64,000 nt of DNA, taken from positions 1 to 64,000 of the forward strand of contig NZ_LVWI01000036.1 in the NCBI RefSeq assembly GCF_001909055.1. Direction: 5' to 3'. The notes under the pieces are model-generated. The model had not been told where the DNA came from, did not search any database, and was given only the letters and a program-made list of their open reading frames with translations. This document shows positions 26,689 to 35,081 of this stretch, in pieces. The DNA is from Paenibacillus helianthi (GTDB lineage: Bacteria > Bacillota > Bacilli > Paenibacillales > Paenibacillaceae). The position numbers and the translations under genes are program-made. Each line of letters begins with the position of its first letter. Position 1 is the first letter of the stretch.

Positions 26689-27567
26689 CTAACCTTTAAT
26701 CCCCGTCAACGTAATACCTTCCACAAAATATTTGTTGCCGATCAGGAAAAACACCAGGCAGGGAGCCGTAACGACCAGCGCAAGCGCCATAACCTGTTCA
26801 TAGTTCGGAATCCGCATCCCGTTGACGATGTAGAGACCCATCGGCAGGGTATAGTCGGCTTCCGTCTTTAAATAAATCATCGTGTAGAAAAATTCATTCC
26901 AGCAGTTGATGAAGCTGAACAGTGCAACAACAATCATCGCCGGGCGAATCAGCGGCAGCATAATGCGGGAATAGATGCGGAAATGGCCCGCGCCGTCAAT
27001 TTTGGCGGCCTCGCTTAATTCACCGGGAATGGTCATGAAGAATTGCCGTAACAGAAAGACAAAGTAAGCATTGCCGCCCGCGCAGAAAAAGGCGGGAATG
27101 ATCAGCGCTGGCTTGCCAGCCAGTCCAAGTGAAGTGTACAGCGAGAATTGCGGCAGCAGGGTTACCGCACTCGGCAGCATCATGCTGCTGATGACGAGCA
27201 TGAACCACATCCCGCGTAGCGGGAACTTCAGCTTGGCGAAGGCATAGCCGGCAAAGCTTGTCGTAAGCACGGTGCCGATCACATAAGGAACGACAATGGA
27301 CACCGAGTTCCAAAGCTGCCGCCAGAACTGAATGCGCTCCAGCCCCAGCATGAAGTTATCCGCATTCAGCTGCTCCGGGAAGAACACAGGCGGACGGGCC
27401 AAGATCTCCGAATGGCTGACAAAAGCGCCGCGCAGCAGCCAGTACAGCGGAAAAGCGAAGATGACCCCGAGCAGGCAGGACAGCGTAATGAGCGCCAGAT
27501 GAATGGCTTTGCTTCTGCTTTTTGCCCGCTTGATACTGGAATATTTCATCGTTGCCGTTGCCGTCAT
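26689..27567 (-). CDS. Sugar ABC transporter permease (MalG/CUT1 type)
   Basis: A 292-residue inner-membrane permease with six predicted TM segments and the cytoplasmic EAA loop ELSEAAKIDGAGHFRIYSRI near residue 190, which docks to the ATPase. The family is CUT1 carbohydrate importers, where this protein is the MalG-like partner. Its start overlaps the end of the upstream permease by four bases (ATGA), so translation is coupled. No ATPase gene is present; CUT1 systems in Firmicutes often share a distant MsmX-type ATPase, which I infer here. Confidence 0.95.
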   Translation of the reverse strand: MTATATMKYSSIKRAKSRSKAIHLALITLSCLLGVIFAFPLYWLLRGAFVSHSEILARPPVFFPEQLNADNFMLGLERIQFWRQLWNSVSIVVPYVIGTVLTTSFAGYAFAKLKFPLRGMWFMLVISSMMLPSAVTLLPQFSLYTSLGLAGKPALIIPAFFCAGGNAYFVFLLRQFFMTIPGELSEAAKIDGAGHFRIYSRIMLPLIRPAMIVVALFSFINCWNEFFYTMIYLKTEADYTLPMGLYIVNGMRIPNYEQVMALALVVTAPCLVFFLIGNKYFVEGITLTGIKG

Positions 27568-28550
27568 AATCTCACCCTCTTTCTTTTGCCCATGGAATCG
27601 TCCCGCTTAAACGAGCCCTGAAAGTAGAATAGTATGCCGGTAATAACCATCGTAATCAGGAAAACGATCCAGGCCTCGGCGGACGCCAGCCCGCGCATAC
27701 CCACTTGGACAAAGGAGTGGTCATAGATCATAACGTTGATGAAATAGGTCATCCGGTCAGGCGCGCCGTTTCTCGACAGCACCACGCTCTGGGTATAAAT
27801 CTGGATGGAAGTCATCATACACATGATCAACTGGAAGAAAAGCACCGGCTTGATCGTCGGGTAAGTCACCTTCAGGAATTTATGCCACGCATTGCCGCCG
27901 TCCATTTCGATGGCCTCCAGCAGTTCGCCGGGAACATCCTGCAATGTGGCAATGAAGACAACAATCGTCCCGCCGCAGGTCCACAGGCTCATGATAAACA
28001 AGGTCTCAAATATCCGGATCGGGTCCGTCAGAAATTCTACTGGCGCTATTCCCAGCTGCAGCAAAAGCCAGTTGACAAGTCCGCCTTTGGCCTGATTTTG
28101 CAGCAGCATTTGCCACACAATCGTAGTCGCCAGCATCGGCACCACGGACGGCAGAAAGAAGATGGCCCGCAGCATATTTCTGCCGATAAACTTACGGTTC
28201 AGCAACAGTGCAATGATCAGGCAAAAGAAGATCACAAGCGCCACATTGACGAAAGCGTAGATCAAGGTTACCGTTATTGATTTTTTGAACTCGGAGCTGG
28301 GATTGTTGAATATATACCTGTAGTTATCCAGCCCGATCCAGTCCATTACCTGACTTCCGCTCAAGATCGTAATTTTATGAAAACTGTAAAATAAGCTGGC
28401 CAGCATCGGGTAGAGCGTCAGCACCAAAAATCCGATAATGGCGGGCGCTGCAAATAAATATCCGGCAACCGCCTCCTTGGTGGCGCCTTTGGCGTGTTTC
28501 TTGACATAGACGGGTGCCACACCGGTTTTGCTCTCTGGGTTCATAAGCAC
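27564..28550 (-). CDS. Sugar ABC transporter permease (MalF/CUT1 type)
   Basis: A 328-residue permease with six TM segments; the N-terminus is cytoplasmic and basic before the first segment (AAPAIIGFLVLTLYPMLASL). The EAA motif region is ELLEAIEMDGGNAWHKFLKV at about residue 225. It is the MalF-like partner of the following permease, with a four-base overlap, and lies 51 bases after the solute-binding protein gene. The complex would import an oligosaccharide or oligosaccharide fragment released by the SLH-anchored hydrolase at the end of the operon. Confidence 0.95.
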   Translation of the reverse strand: MLMNPESKTGVAPVYVKKHAKGATKEAVAGYLFAAPAIIGFLVLTLYPMLASLFYSFHKITILSGSQVMDWIGLDNYRYIFNNPSSEFKKSITVTLIYAFVNVALVIFFCLIIALLLNRKFIGRNMLRAIFFLPSVVPMLATTIVWQMLLQNQAKGGLVNWLLLQLGIAPVEFLTDPIRIFETLFIMSLWTCGGTIVVFIATLQDVPGELLEAIEMDGGNAWHKFLKVTYPTIKPVLFFQLIMCMMTSIQIYTQSVVLSRNGAPDRMTYFINVMIYDHSFVQVGMRGLASAEAWIVFLITMVITGILFYFQGSFKRDDSMGKRKRVRL

Positions 28551-28601
28551 AGCCCTCTTTTCAAATAAAAGCTTTATACTTTTGGATTGGTGATGTCAGT
28601 T

Positions 28602-30020
28602 CTAGGACACTTTACCGCTTTCCCACAGCTTCTTAATCGCCGGCATGATCGAATCATAAATTTCCTTAACGCTCTTTTTGCCGGACAATGCCTGGTCGAT
28701 TGATTTCTCATACTCCGTATTCATCTTCAGATAAGCCGGAACATAATAAGCAGGCCATTGCACGATGGCATCCTTAGTGGTGGAGTAGCTGAGAATTGTT
28801 TCTTTGGCACTTTCCGGAAGATCGCCGGTCCACTTGTCCACCAGGGCGGGATCCGTATACCAGTCTGCCTGATTCGGCAGCCATGCACCGCTCTTCAGCA
28901 GCTCCAGACTGTTCTCAGGGTTAACCATGTAGGCGTAGAATTTTTTGGCCTCTTCGATATGTTTGGAGGTGTTGTACACAACCAGCGGGGCGCCAGCGTT
29001 CATTGTCACTGCCTTCTCCATTTTCGGCAGCACGCCAACCCCGATGTCCTCGTTGCCTTTGATGTTGGCCAAATCCCAGGAACCGCTGATCGCCATAGCA
29101 TATCCGCCACTGAGCGCGTCCACAGCGGAACCAATTCCTGTGCTCCAAGTATAGGTGAATGGGGAAGCTACCTTATCCTTGACCAGATCGGCCAGCTTTT
29201 GAATGCCCTCTGCGCTCTTCGGTGAATCCCATTGGAACTCCTTACCGTCTGGTGATACAATACCGCCGCCGTTCGCATTGGCTGCCCAGAAATGGTGGAA
29301 TTCGCGGCCGGCAGTAAAGCCCAGACCATAATTCTCGGTAAGTGAAGCATCGAACCCGGCATCTGCAGCCGTCTTACCCTTCGTATCCTTGGTAAGCTTC
29401 TTAGCGTTGGCTACAAAAGTATCCCAATCCCAGGCGTCTTCTACTTTGGTTGGAGGATAAGAAACACCGGCTTCGTCAAATTTCGATTTGCTGTAGAACA
29501 GCAGCTCCATTTGGTTGGAGAGTCCCACACCGATTACCTTTTGTTCCGGGGAATGGATAGTAATGGCCGGGAGCTTCTCGGGGATACTTCCGTCTTTCAG
29601 CAGATCGGAGATATCCGCCAGAATGCCCATTTCATTGTACTTTTGAATGTCGCCTTCACCCATGTAGCTGATGTCCGGCAGCTCGCCGGATTGCAGCCGG
29701 GTCTGGATAAAGGTGTCGAAGGTGCCGTCCGCCGGCAGTACCTGCGCGTTAATTTTGACGCCGGTATCGGCCGTATATTTCTCTGCGGCTGCTTCAACCA
29801 GCTTCTTTTGCACATCATCCCCCCAATACAACAGTTCCAGAGTAACGTCCTTCGCGGATACATCCTTTTTGTCCGCCGCCGCTTCCGATGCCTTCGGTGC
29901 CTCGGTTGCCGCATTTTTGGCATTGCCTGAGTTGTTCGAATTGCCCGAACAGCCCGCCAGCGCGGAGAACGCCATCGTTAATGCAAGAGATAGAACCAGA
30001 TTACGTTTGCCAAACTTCAT
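28602..30020 (-). CDS. Sugar-binding lipoprotein of the ABC transporter
   Basis: A 472-residue extracellular solute-binding protein, family 1. The lipobox ALAGC at residues 19-23 follows a typical signal peptide; a Ser/Asn/Ala-rich flexible linker then leads into the two-lobe binding fold (LELLYWGDDVQKKLVEAAAE, LPDISYMGEGDIQKYNEMGI, GYAMAISGSWDLANI). It captures the carbohydrate outside the membrane and delivers it to the two permeases downstream. It is the first gene of the operon. A LacI-type operator lies about 50 bases upstream of the start, so the whole operon should be induced by its sugar. Confidence 0.95.
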   Translation of the reverse strand: MKFGKRNLVLSLALTMAFSALAGCSGNSNNSGNAKNAATEAPKASEAAADKKDVSAKDVTLELLYWGDDVQKKLVEAAAEKYTADTGVKINAQVLPADGTFDTFIQTRLQSGELPDISYMGEGDIQKYNEMGILADISDLLKDGSIPEKLPAITIHSPEQKVIGVGLSNQMELLFYSKSKFDEAGVSYPPTKVEDAWDWDTFVANAKKLTKDTKGKTAADAGFDASLTENYGLGFTAGREFHHFWAANANGGGIVSPDGKEFQWDSPKSAEGIQKLADLVKDKVASPFTYTWSTGIGSAVDALSGGYAMAISGSWDLANIKGNEDIGVGVLPKMEKAVTMNAGAPLVVYNTSKHIEEAKKFYAYMVNPENSLELLKSGAWLPNQADWYTDPALVDKWTGDLPESAKETILSYSTTKDAIVQWPAYYVPAYLKMNTEYEKSIDQALSGKKSVKEIYDSIMPAIKKLWESGKVS

Positions 30021-30067
30021 GTTTGTTTCCTCCCTTATGTCAAAGCTATTTATTTCAAGTCAAACGA

Positions 30068-30082
30068 GTTTAATCGTTTAAC
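30068..30082. promoter_or_regulatory. LacI-type operator before the ABC operon
   Basis: GTTTAATCGTTTAAC is a near-palindrome sharing the TTAA(A/T)CGTTTAA core with the sites at 32613 and 33762. It lies about 50 bases upstream of the solute-binding protein start codon. Confidence 0.65.
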
Positions 30083-30154
30083 CTAAAAGCAACATAAATT
30101 TGCATAACCAGATGTTCCCCCGGCCCATAGCAGCGGCGGGATCAGCAGAGCAAT

Positions 30155-32587
30155 TTACAGGCAGGTACTGAACCGTCCGTCCCGCAGTCGGACTCTGGGC
30201 TGTAGTGTTCCTTGAGGAGCGCGGAATTCCAGCTTGTCTTCAAGCAGCAGAACTCTTGACGGATATGCCGCATAGCTTGTCACAATCCAGCCGTCCTCCT
30301 CTTCGGTAATGAACCCGTTGACGCAGCGCATCTGACCGCCGCTGTCCCGGTACAGGTAAGCCGTCGTCCCGAAGCCGAGCAGATAGGCGACCAGTTCCTC
30401 GCCCATATCCCAATCATCCCCGGACACACCGGAGAACAGCGAGGCGAACAGTGGATCGCTTGCACCCACGAACACCGATTGTCCGAACCGGTTCCGTGAC
30501 AGCTCCGGCATATTCAGATTCGGCGCGGCCACGCTGTAGGTCGAAGCCGCTTCTCCCGGCTCCAGACGGCGCGGTGTGGAGCGCACGTTCCAGTCATAGC
30601 AGTTGAACACCGCCATCGTGGAGCGGTAAGCCGCTTCCAGATATTCAGGGTCACCCAAATGCTCATAAGCAACCAACGCCGATGCGGCCACAAGTCCGCC
30701 CCATAAGGAGTGGATCATGGGAGATAATGCTTCCCACCAGCGATCCGGATTCTGCAGCCGGTAATCATTACTGAATCCAATGTTGGCCAGAATAAGCTGT
30801 CCGTAACGCGCAGCTTCGCTTGTAATGCCAAGACGGCACAGGGTTTCACAGGTTGGGCCGAAGCCGGCGTTATCGTAGAAATGCTCCGTAACCGCCCCGC
30901 CGTATTGCTGCACGCCGATCTCCATGCTGCGGCCAAATCGCTCCCATAGCTTCAGCAGTCGCTCGTGCCATTCGAACAATCCCTCACCCTCTAGATCCTT
31001 AAGCAACTCCTGTATGTAGAGAATGAAAACGCCGTTCAGGCTTGACTCGTCCTTCTCCCGCTGGCCGGGATGGCAATCCGGGTCCAGCCGCATGCACATG
31101 ACTTCGGCAGCCCACCCCAGGTATACCCGGGGCGGATTCAGCTTCAGCAGCCCGCCATCCATCCGCGACAGTAGATAGAAGACGTGGCCGATGTAGTCGA
31201 AGTCGTAGATGCGGTAGAAGTCTCCGTATAAAGGACGCGGCCTGGAAAAATCACCGTCTATGAACCAATGTGACTTCATATCCAGCACCGCAGCAGCCTC
31301 AGTCTTGGCTACCTGCTCCGGCACGGGAGTGGTCATGCTGTTGTTCATCAGCAGAAACGCCAGCTTGCCCAGCGATTCCCCCTGATTAGACAGCGGCCGG
31401 AAGGCATGGGGCCGTTCCGCCGCCTCTTCACCCTCATAGCTCCTCGCGGCCAGCCACTCCGCCCGCCTCTTGAGCAGGGTGCTGACCGGCTCCAGCACAT
31501 TCCAGACCAGGACATCGCGGCGTCCATCCTCAAGCCTCAGCTCCAGCTTGTGCTCTCCCGGCTCGCTCCGGTGAAGAGACAATGTATACCCGCTGCCTCC
31601 GCCGTTCTGCCCGGCCCCGGTCAGCGGCTGCGCCTGCGCCGTAACATCCTCCTCGCGGATGACATCAGAGCCTCCCGGCGCACTGTATAGGCGCAGTTCG
31701 CGCAAAGCCTGACCATCCGGCAGGCTGAGCGAAGCCTGGAATACCCCGTCCCTCGGCAGCACAGGTGTATAGCTCCAGCGCGGATGCCCAAGGACTTCGC
31801 CCCGGAGGTAAAATTCGTCCATATCCTGAAACGGAAGAAAGACATATTCCCACAATTTCGATTGTTCTGGTTCAAGCTTCAATGTTTGGTAAGCGCTACC
31901 ATAAATCCAATCAGCGGCTGCCGATTCACTCATGGAAGCCCCGTCCTCGACCAGTGACAACCGGTGGTAGAGCAGGCCGTCCAGCGAAGGCGAAATCTGC
32001 TCAAGAAAGCGGTTGCAATACCGGCAATAGGAACCTGTCGCCACCGTTCTGCCTTCCATGCTGTATACACCCAGATGTGGCCCTTCATTGCTGCGCCGGA
32101 CAGCGGCGAATTTGGCGAAATCTCCGCCAAGATGAGTGAACACAGCGCAGGATTCCCGCATATTTCGCAGTACATTCTCGTCGCGGTACATTACATAAGC
32201 CAGCGAAAACCAGACATGCAGCCCGTTGATGCTGGCAGACTTGTCCGAAGGATTTGACAAATTGACCGCCCACCGCAACTGTTCGCCTTCCAAAGTATAC
32301 ACCAACGTGATCACAACAGAGGAGACAGTAAATTCTACAGTTGCATGGCATGGGCCCTCTTGTATAATCTTCGGAGTGAGGTCAGTGCTGCGCAAGTTTT
32401 TCCCGTTCAGCCGCATCGTCCATTCTCCGAACAGCTTATCATCGTCATCTTTATATCCGGCCTGCTGCAAATAGCCGGGGTCTATCACCCAATTCATCTT
32501 ATGGGGATCGTTCTGCATAACGAGAGCCTCCATCGCTCCGCGCCCGCTAAGTTCGATTCTGTATTTCTCATTGCTCAGTATAGTCAT
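30155..32587 (-). CDS. Predicted intracellular glycosidase/lyase-like protein, unknown family
   Basis: An 810-residue cytoplasmic protein I cannot place in a named family. The first 350 residues are beta-rich (HATVEFTVSSVVITLVYTLE), like the N-terminal sandwich of many GH and PL enzymes. Residues about 400-720 alternate helices and aromatic loops (WFIDGDF, YGDFYRIYDFDYIGHVFYLL, EHFYDNAGFGPTCETLCRLG, HSLWGGLVAASALVAYEHLG), the pattern of an alpha/alpha toroid. A compact beta tail ends it. No signal peptide. It is transcribed alone from a promoter with a strong LacI-type operator, between the ABC operon and lacI. It should therefore process what the transporter brings in. Confidence 0.7.
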   Translation of the reverse strand: MTILSNEKYRIELSGRGAMEALVMQNDPHKMNWVIDPGYLQQAGYKDDDDKLFGEWTMRLNGKNLRSTDLTPKIIQEGPCHATVEFTVSSVVITLVYTLEGEQLRWAVNLSNPSDKSASINGLHVWFSLAYVMYRDENVLRNMRESCAVFTHLGGDFAKFAAVRRSNEGPHLGVYSMEGRTVATGSYCRYCNRFLEQISPSLDGLLYHRLSLVEDGASMSESAAADWIYGSAYQTLKLEPEQSKLWEYVFLPFQDMDEFYLRGEVLGHPRWSYTPVLPRDGVFQASLSLPDGQALRELRLYSAPGGSDVIREEDVTAQAQPLTGAGQNGGGSGYTLSLHRSEPGEHKLELRLEDGRRDVLVWNVLEPVSTLLKRRAEWLAARSYEGEEAAERPHAFRPLSNQGESLGKLAFLLMNNSMTTPVPEQVAKTEAAAVLDMKSHWFIDGDFSRPRPLYGDFYRIYDFDYIGHVFYLLSRMDGGLLKLNPPRVYLGWAAEVMCMRLDPDCHPGQREKDESSLNGVFILYIQELLKDLEGEGLFEWHERLLKLWERFGRSMEIGVQQYGGAVTEHFYDNAGFGPTCETLCRLGITSEAARYGQLILANIGFSNDYRLQNPDRWWEALSPMIHSLWGGLVAASALVAYEHLGDPEYLEAAYRSTMAVFNCYDWNVRSTPRRLEPGEAASTYSVAAPNLNMPELSRNRFGQSVFVGASDPLFASLFSGVSGDDWDMGEELVAYLLGFGTTAYLYRDSGGQMRCVNGFITEEEDGWIVTSYAAYPSRVLLLEDKLEFRAPQGTLQPRVRLRDGRFSTCL

Positions 32588-32612
32588 CAGCCATCACCTC
32601 TTTCACATCCTG

Positions 32613-32640
32613 CCGCTAAGTTAAACGTTTAAATTAGCGG
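32613..32640. promoter_or_regulatory. 28-bp near-perfect LacI operator
   Basis: The core TTAAACGTTTAA (32621-32632) is extended by CCGCTAAG on one side and ATTAGCGG on the other, giving a 28-bp palindrome with one mismatched pair. The centre is 39 bases upstream of the 810-residue toroid gene. Confidence 0.75.
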
Positions 32641-32683
32641 GAAAATAAGTGATGTGAAACATCACTCCTATTTCTGTTCCACA

Positions 32684-33718
32684 TCACTGTGCCACTCCCA
32701 CCGAATCGCGCTCGATCAAGCGGCATTCCGGCATAACGAGCGTCTGTACCTTGTTTCCGTTAATTAAATGATAGAGCGCTTCAATGGCCTGATATCCCAT
32801 CTCATGCAGCGGCAATCCCATCGTTGTTATGCGCGGCCTCAGGTAATCACTGAATTCCCGGTCATCAAAGCCGATTACCGACAACTCTCCCGGAATACTG
32901 ACTCCGCACTCATCCGCCGCCTGCAGTACACCGACAACCATCACATCGTTCATTGACAGGATAGCCGTTGGGGGCTCCGGCAGCGCAAGCAGTTCAGCTG
33001 TCAATCGATAACCGGATTCCCGTTCCCAATCCCCCATCTTGATCAGCAAAGGATCAAAGGGTAGCTCGAAATCGGTAACCGCTTTGTAGTAGCCTTTCAG
33101 CCGCTGTCTGGATGGAATGGAATCCATCAGACCACTGATAATCGCGATTCGGCTGTGTCCTTTACGGACCAGATACGACATCGCTTCATAGGAAGCCTGC
33201 TCATCATTATATTGGATTGATATATCGTTCTGTGTATAACCGTAAGTATATACAATGGGTATGCCTTCGGCATCGATAAGGCCTGTCAAATCACGGGTAT
33301 GTACACCGATATAAATGATTCCATCCACTTGCTTGCTGAGCAGCTCGGACACGGCGTTGGCAGCATATTTGCGGTAAGCTTCCGTATCGCCGAAATTGCG
33401 GCCAATCCGCTTATCCAGTCGAAGGTTGACAAGCAATATATGCAGGTCGTGCCGGTCCCCGAAGTCATTGATACCATCGATAATATCGGGTGCATTAAAT
33501 ACGGTCACATCTTCTGCGATTACGCCAATCGTATTCGTCCGGTTCCGTTTGAGGCTCTTTGCAATATCGTTCGGTTTGTAGTTCAGCTCTTCTATGGCTT
33601 CTGTCACCCGTTTGTGCGTTTCAGGACGGACATTACGGGTGCCGTTAAGTACATAGGAGACGGTAGCAATTGAAACATTGGCCTTGAGAGCTATGTCTTT
33701 AATGCTGGTTTTCCTCAT
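32684..33718 (-). CDS. LacI-family regulator of the SLH-hydrolase/ABC locus
   Basis: A 344-residue LacI-type repressor. HTH residues 2-45 (TSIKDIALKANVSIATVSYV), hinge at about 45-60, sugar-binding PBP-like domain after that (VIAEDVTVFNAPDIIDGIND, ILSMNDVMVVGVLQAADECG). An in-frame start ten codons upstream is rejected because AGGAG sits 6 bases before the ATG at 33718. Its own upstream region carries the same TAAACGTTTA operator as the ABC operon and the 810-residue gene, so it probably represses all three units and itself. The inducer is not visible. Confidence 0.94.
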   Translation of the reverse strand: MRKTSIKDIALKANVSIATVSYVLNGTRNVRPETHKRVTEAIEELNYKPNDIAKSLKRNRTNTIGVIAEDVTVFNAPDIIDGINDFGDRHDLHILLVNLRLDKRIGRNFGDTEAYRKYAANAVSELLSKQVDGIIYIGVHTRDLTGLIDAEGIPIVYTYGYTQNDISIQYNDEQASYEAMSYLVRKGHSRIAIISGLMDSIPSRQRLKGYYKAVTDFELPFDPLLIKMGDWERESGYRLTAELLALPEPPTAILSMNDVMVVGVLQAADECGVSIPGELSVIGFDDREFSDYLRPRITTMGLPLHEMGYQAIEALYHLINGNKVQTLVMPECRLIERDSVGVAQ

Positions 33719-33761
33719 GGGATTCTCCTGTCTAAGCATCCGAACCAAAGTCCATTAGCCG

Positions 33762-33775
33762 TTTAAACGTTTAGA
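33762..33775. promoter_or_regulatory. Autoregulatory LacI operator
   Basis: TTTAAACGTTTAGA with palindromic core TAAACGTTTA (33764-33773), 46 bases upstream of the lacI-type start codon. Confidence 0.65.
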
Positions 33776-33900
33776 TTTTGAAGTGACAAGTAAAACTTAC
33801 CACATTATATTTCTTTCTGCAAGCACTTACATCGCAATTTCCTCAAAATTAATTACAGCCATATCCGCTCCTTTTCCAACATTCTGATTAAAATACAAAA

Positions 33901-33946
33901 GACCCACAAGAAGGTCACTTTTTTCAAAGTGTCTTTCTTGTGGGTC
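33901..33946 (-). terminator. Long terminator hairpin
   Basis: GACCCACAAGAA / TTCTTGTGGGTC outer arms with an inner CACTT/AAGTG pairing; on the minus strand it is followed by TCTTTTGTATTTT. It ends the transcript of the 62-residue membrane protein gene. The remaining part of 33776-34047 shows no gene. Confidence 0.85.
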
Positions 33947-34047
33947 ACAGTTAATCAGTGCAATCCTGTTTCTTCCTGCAGCTTCACTACAGCCACCCAC
34001 GGACAGTATCGGTCAGCCTCCAGGATGCTAAATAGTCTACCTTATAT

Positions 34048-34236
34048 TTATTTCCGGCGCTGCTTCATCATCCGGTTATACATTACCAGCGCGGCAATGA
34101 TCATGCCGATCATGGCGACACTGCTTGCTGAATTAGCCGACATGCCGAACATGAGGCACACGCTGTTCACTAATGTTCTCGTAAGCAGCGCAACCAAGAT
34201 CAGCATCAATGGACGCCAAATATTATACCCTCTCAT
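34048..34236 (-). CDS. Small two-TM membrane protein, unknown
   Basis: A 62-residue protein with two hydrophobic segments (WRPLMLILVALLTRTLVNSV and SSVAMIGMIIAALVMY) and a basic C-terminus (NRMMKQRRK), so both ends are probably cytoplasmic. GGGAG lies 10 bases before the ATG. A strong terminator follows. No family is recognised; its position after the split sigma genes, 119 bases away on the same strand, makes it a possible target or partner, but this is inference. Confidence 0.65.
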   Translation of the reverse strand: MRGYNIWRPLMLILVALLTRTLVNSVCLMFGMSANSASSVAMIGMIIAALVMYNRMMKQRRK

Positions 34237-34355
34237 CCCCTCAACACTCCCACTCTAGTAATCAAGCTATTAGTAGCTATTATAGCACAAGAAGGAATGC
34301 GCATACATTTTCACCCGGAGAGCACTGCCGGACGGCAACTGCTCCCTACTAATTC

Positions 34356-34577
34356 TTATCCATTCTTTCTTTTCAAACATTCCAGAAGCTCAACCTTCAT
34401 ACTCTGTATAGCATCTTCTTTGGGCATCCGCAACACACGGGTTAACCGGACCATATCTTTTTCAAAAAATTTCAATAACGCCAGTGTAGCTGATTCATCA
34501 TTATCCTTCTGAAGACGTTCAAGCAACCCTAAGAATTCATCTTCCGACTTAATTCCTGAATCATTTTCTTCCTCCAT
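34356..34577 (-). CDS. Sigma region 2-like small protein (RsoA-like)
   Basis: A 73-residue protein. Residues about 22-70 (DNDESATLALLKFFEKDMVR, then MPKEDAIQSMKVELLECLKR) follow the region 2.1-2.2 pattern of sigma-70 factors, the part that binds the beta-prime coiled coil; the region 2.3-2.4 DNA-melting part is short or missing. It overlaps the preceding sigma region 4-like gene by 49 bases in another frame. The order and overlap match B. subtilis sigO-rsoA, where two polypeptides together act as one sigma factor. Family assignment is by pattern, so moderate confidence. Confidence 0.65.
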   Translation of the reverse strand: MEEENDSGIKSEDEFLGLLERLQKDNDESATLALLKFFEKDMVRLTRVLRMPKEDAIQSMKVELLECLKRKNG

Positions 34578-34861
34578 TTGTTCACCGCCTGTTGAGATAT
34601 ATTCAATTGCCGGGCGACCTCAGCTTCTGTTTGATCTCCTAGATAGATTGCGCAAATGACCTTCTTTCCCACTTCTGACGTTAGTCCATCTAAATAGTGC
34701 TGCACCAATAACCTGTTATCAGCTTGTTCGGAAAATGAAGGAGTACGGGGCTCCGGGCTGGATGCGAGAGGGACTTCACGCTTAAAATCCCTCTTGGCAC
34801 GATACTGCATACGCCAAGCAATCCGGTAGAGCTCATGACGATAGTATTCGATTGCACTCAC
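34529..34861 (-). CDS. Sigma region 4-like protein (SigO-like subunit of a split sigma factor)
   Basis: A 110-residue protein. Residues about 48-108 (ADNRLLVQHYLDGLTSEVGK, then EAEVARQLNISQQAVNKWRK) form a sigma region 4-type helix-turn-helix, the -35-binding module; regions 2 and 3 are absent. The GTG start is well placed, 8 bases after GGGAGG. The next gene, overlapping by 49 bases, supplies a region 2-like module, so the two chains could assemble one functional sigma factor as SigO-RsoA does. A stand-alone phage-type or Tn-type HTH regulator is the alternative. A LexA-like palindrome lies 72-91 bases upstream. Confidence 0.7.
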   Translation of the reverse strand: MSAIEYYRHELYRIAWRMQYRAKRDFKREVPLASSPEPRTPSFSEQADNRLLVQHYLDGLTSEVGKKVICAIYLGDQTEAEVARQLNISQQAVNKWRKKMIQELSRKMNS

Positions 34862-34932
34862 TTTTAATGCCTCCCTTGTATTTCTATATACCTATAATGT
34901 AGGGAGTTATTAATTTCCATTCTACAACCAAT

Positions 34933-34952
34933 ATAGGAACTTATGTTCCTAT
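34933..34952. promoter_or_regulatory. LexA-like perfect palindrome upstream of the split sigma genes
   Basis: Arms ATAGGAAC and GTTCCTAT flank TTAT, an exact 8+4+8 palindrome. The GAAC-N4-GTTC core is that of the Gram-positive LexA box (CGAAC-N4-GTTCG), with the outer C/G replaced by G/C. Confidence 0.55.
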
Positions 34953-35029
34953 TATTATATACATAAGGCAATCTTTTGTACATTGCTAGTCAAAATCCCA
35001 GTCCAATGAAGTACTGCGCCCGTCAGATT

Positions 35030-35058
35030 TTGACAGGAACGTGTGTTCGGTATATAAT
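35030..35058 (+). promoter_or_regulatory. Consensus promoter with LexA box in the spacer
   Basis: TTGACA (35030-35035), a 17-base spacer, and TATAAT (35053-35058) form a perfect sigma-A promoter. Inside the spacer, 35036-35049 reads GGAACGTGTGTTCG, one base from the LexA box CGAAC-N4-GTTCG. The RBS AGGAGGG and GTG start of the radical-SAM gene follow within 25 bases. This arrangement predicts SOS repression by LexA. Confidence 0.8.
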
Positions 35059-35081
35059 TTCCTGTATAGGAGGGATTCTGT

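Noticed and set aside
33813..33830. Possible CcpA cre site TGCAAGCACTTACA upstream of lacI
   Set aside because: It differs from the cre consensus at two positions, including the central CG.
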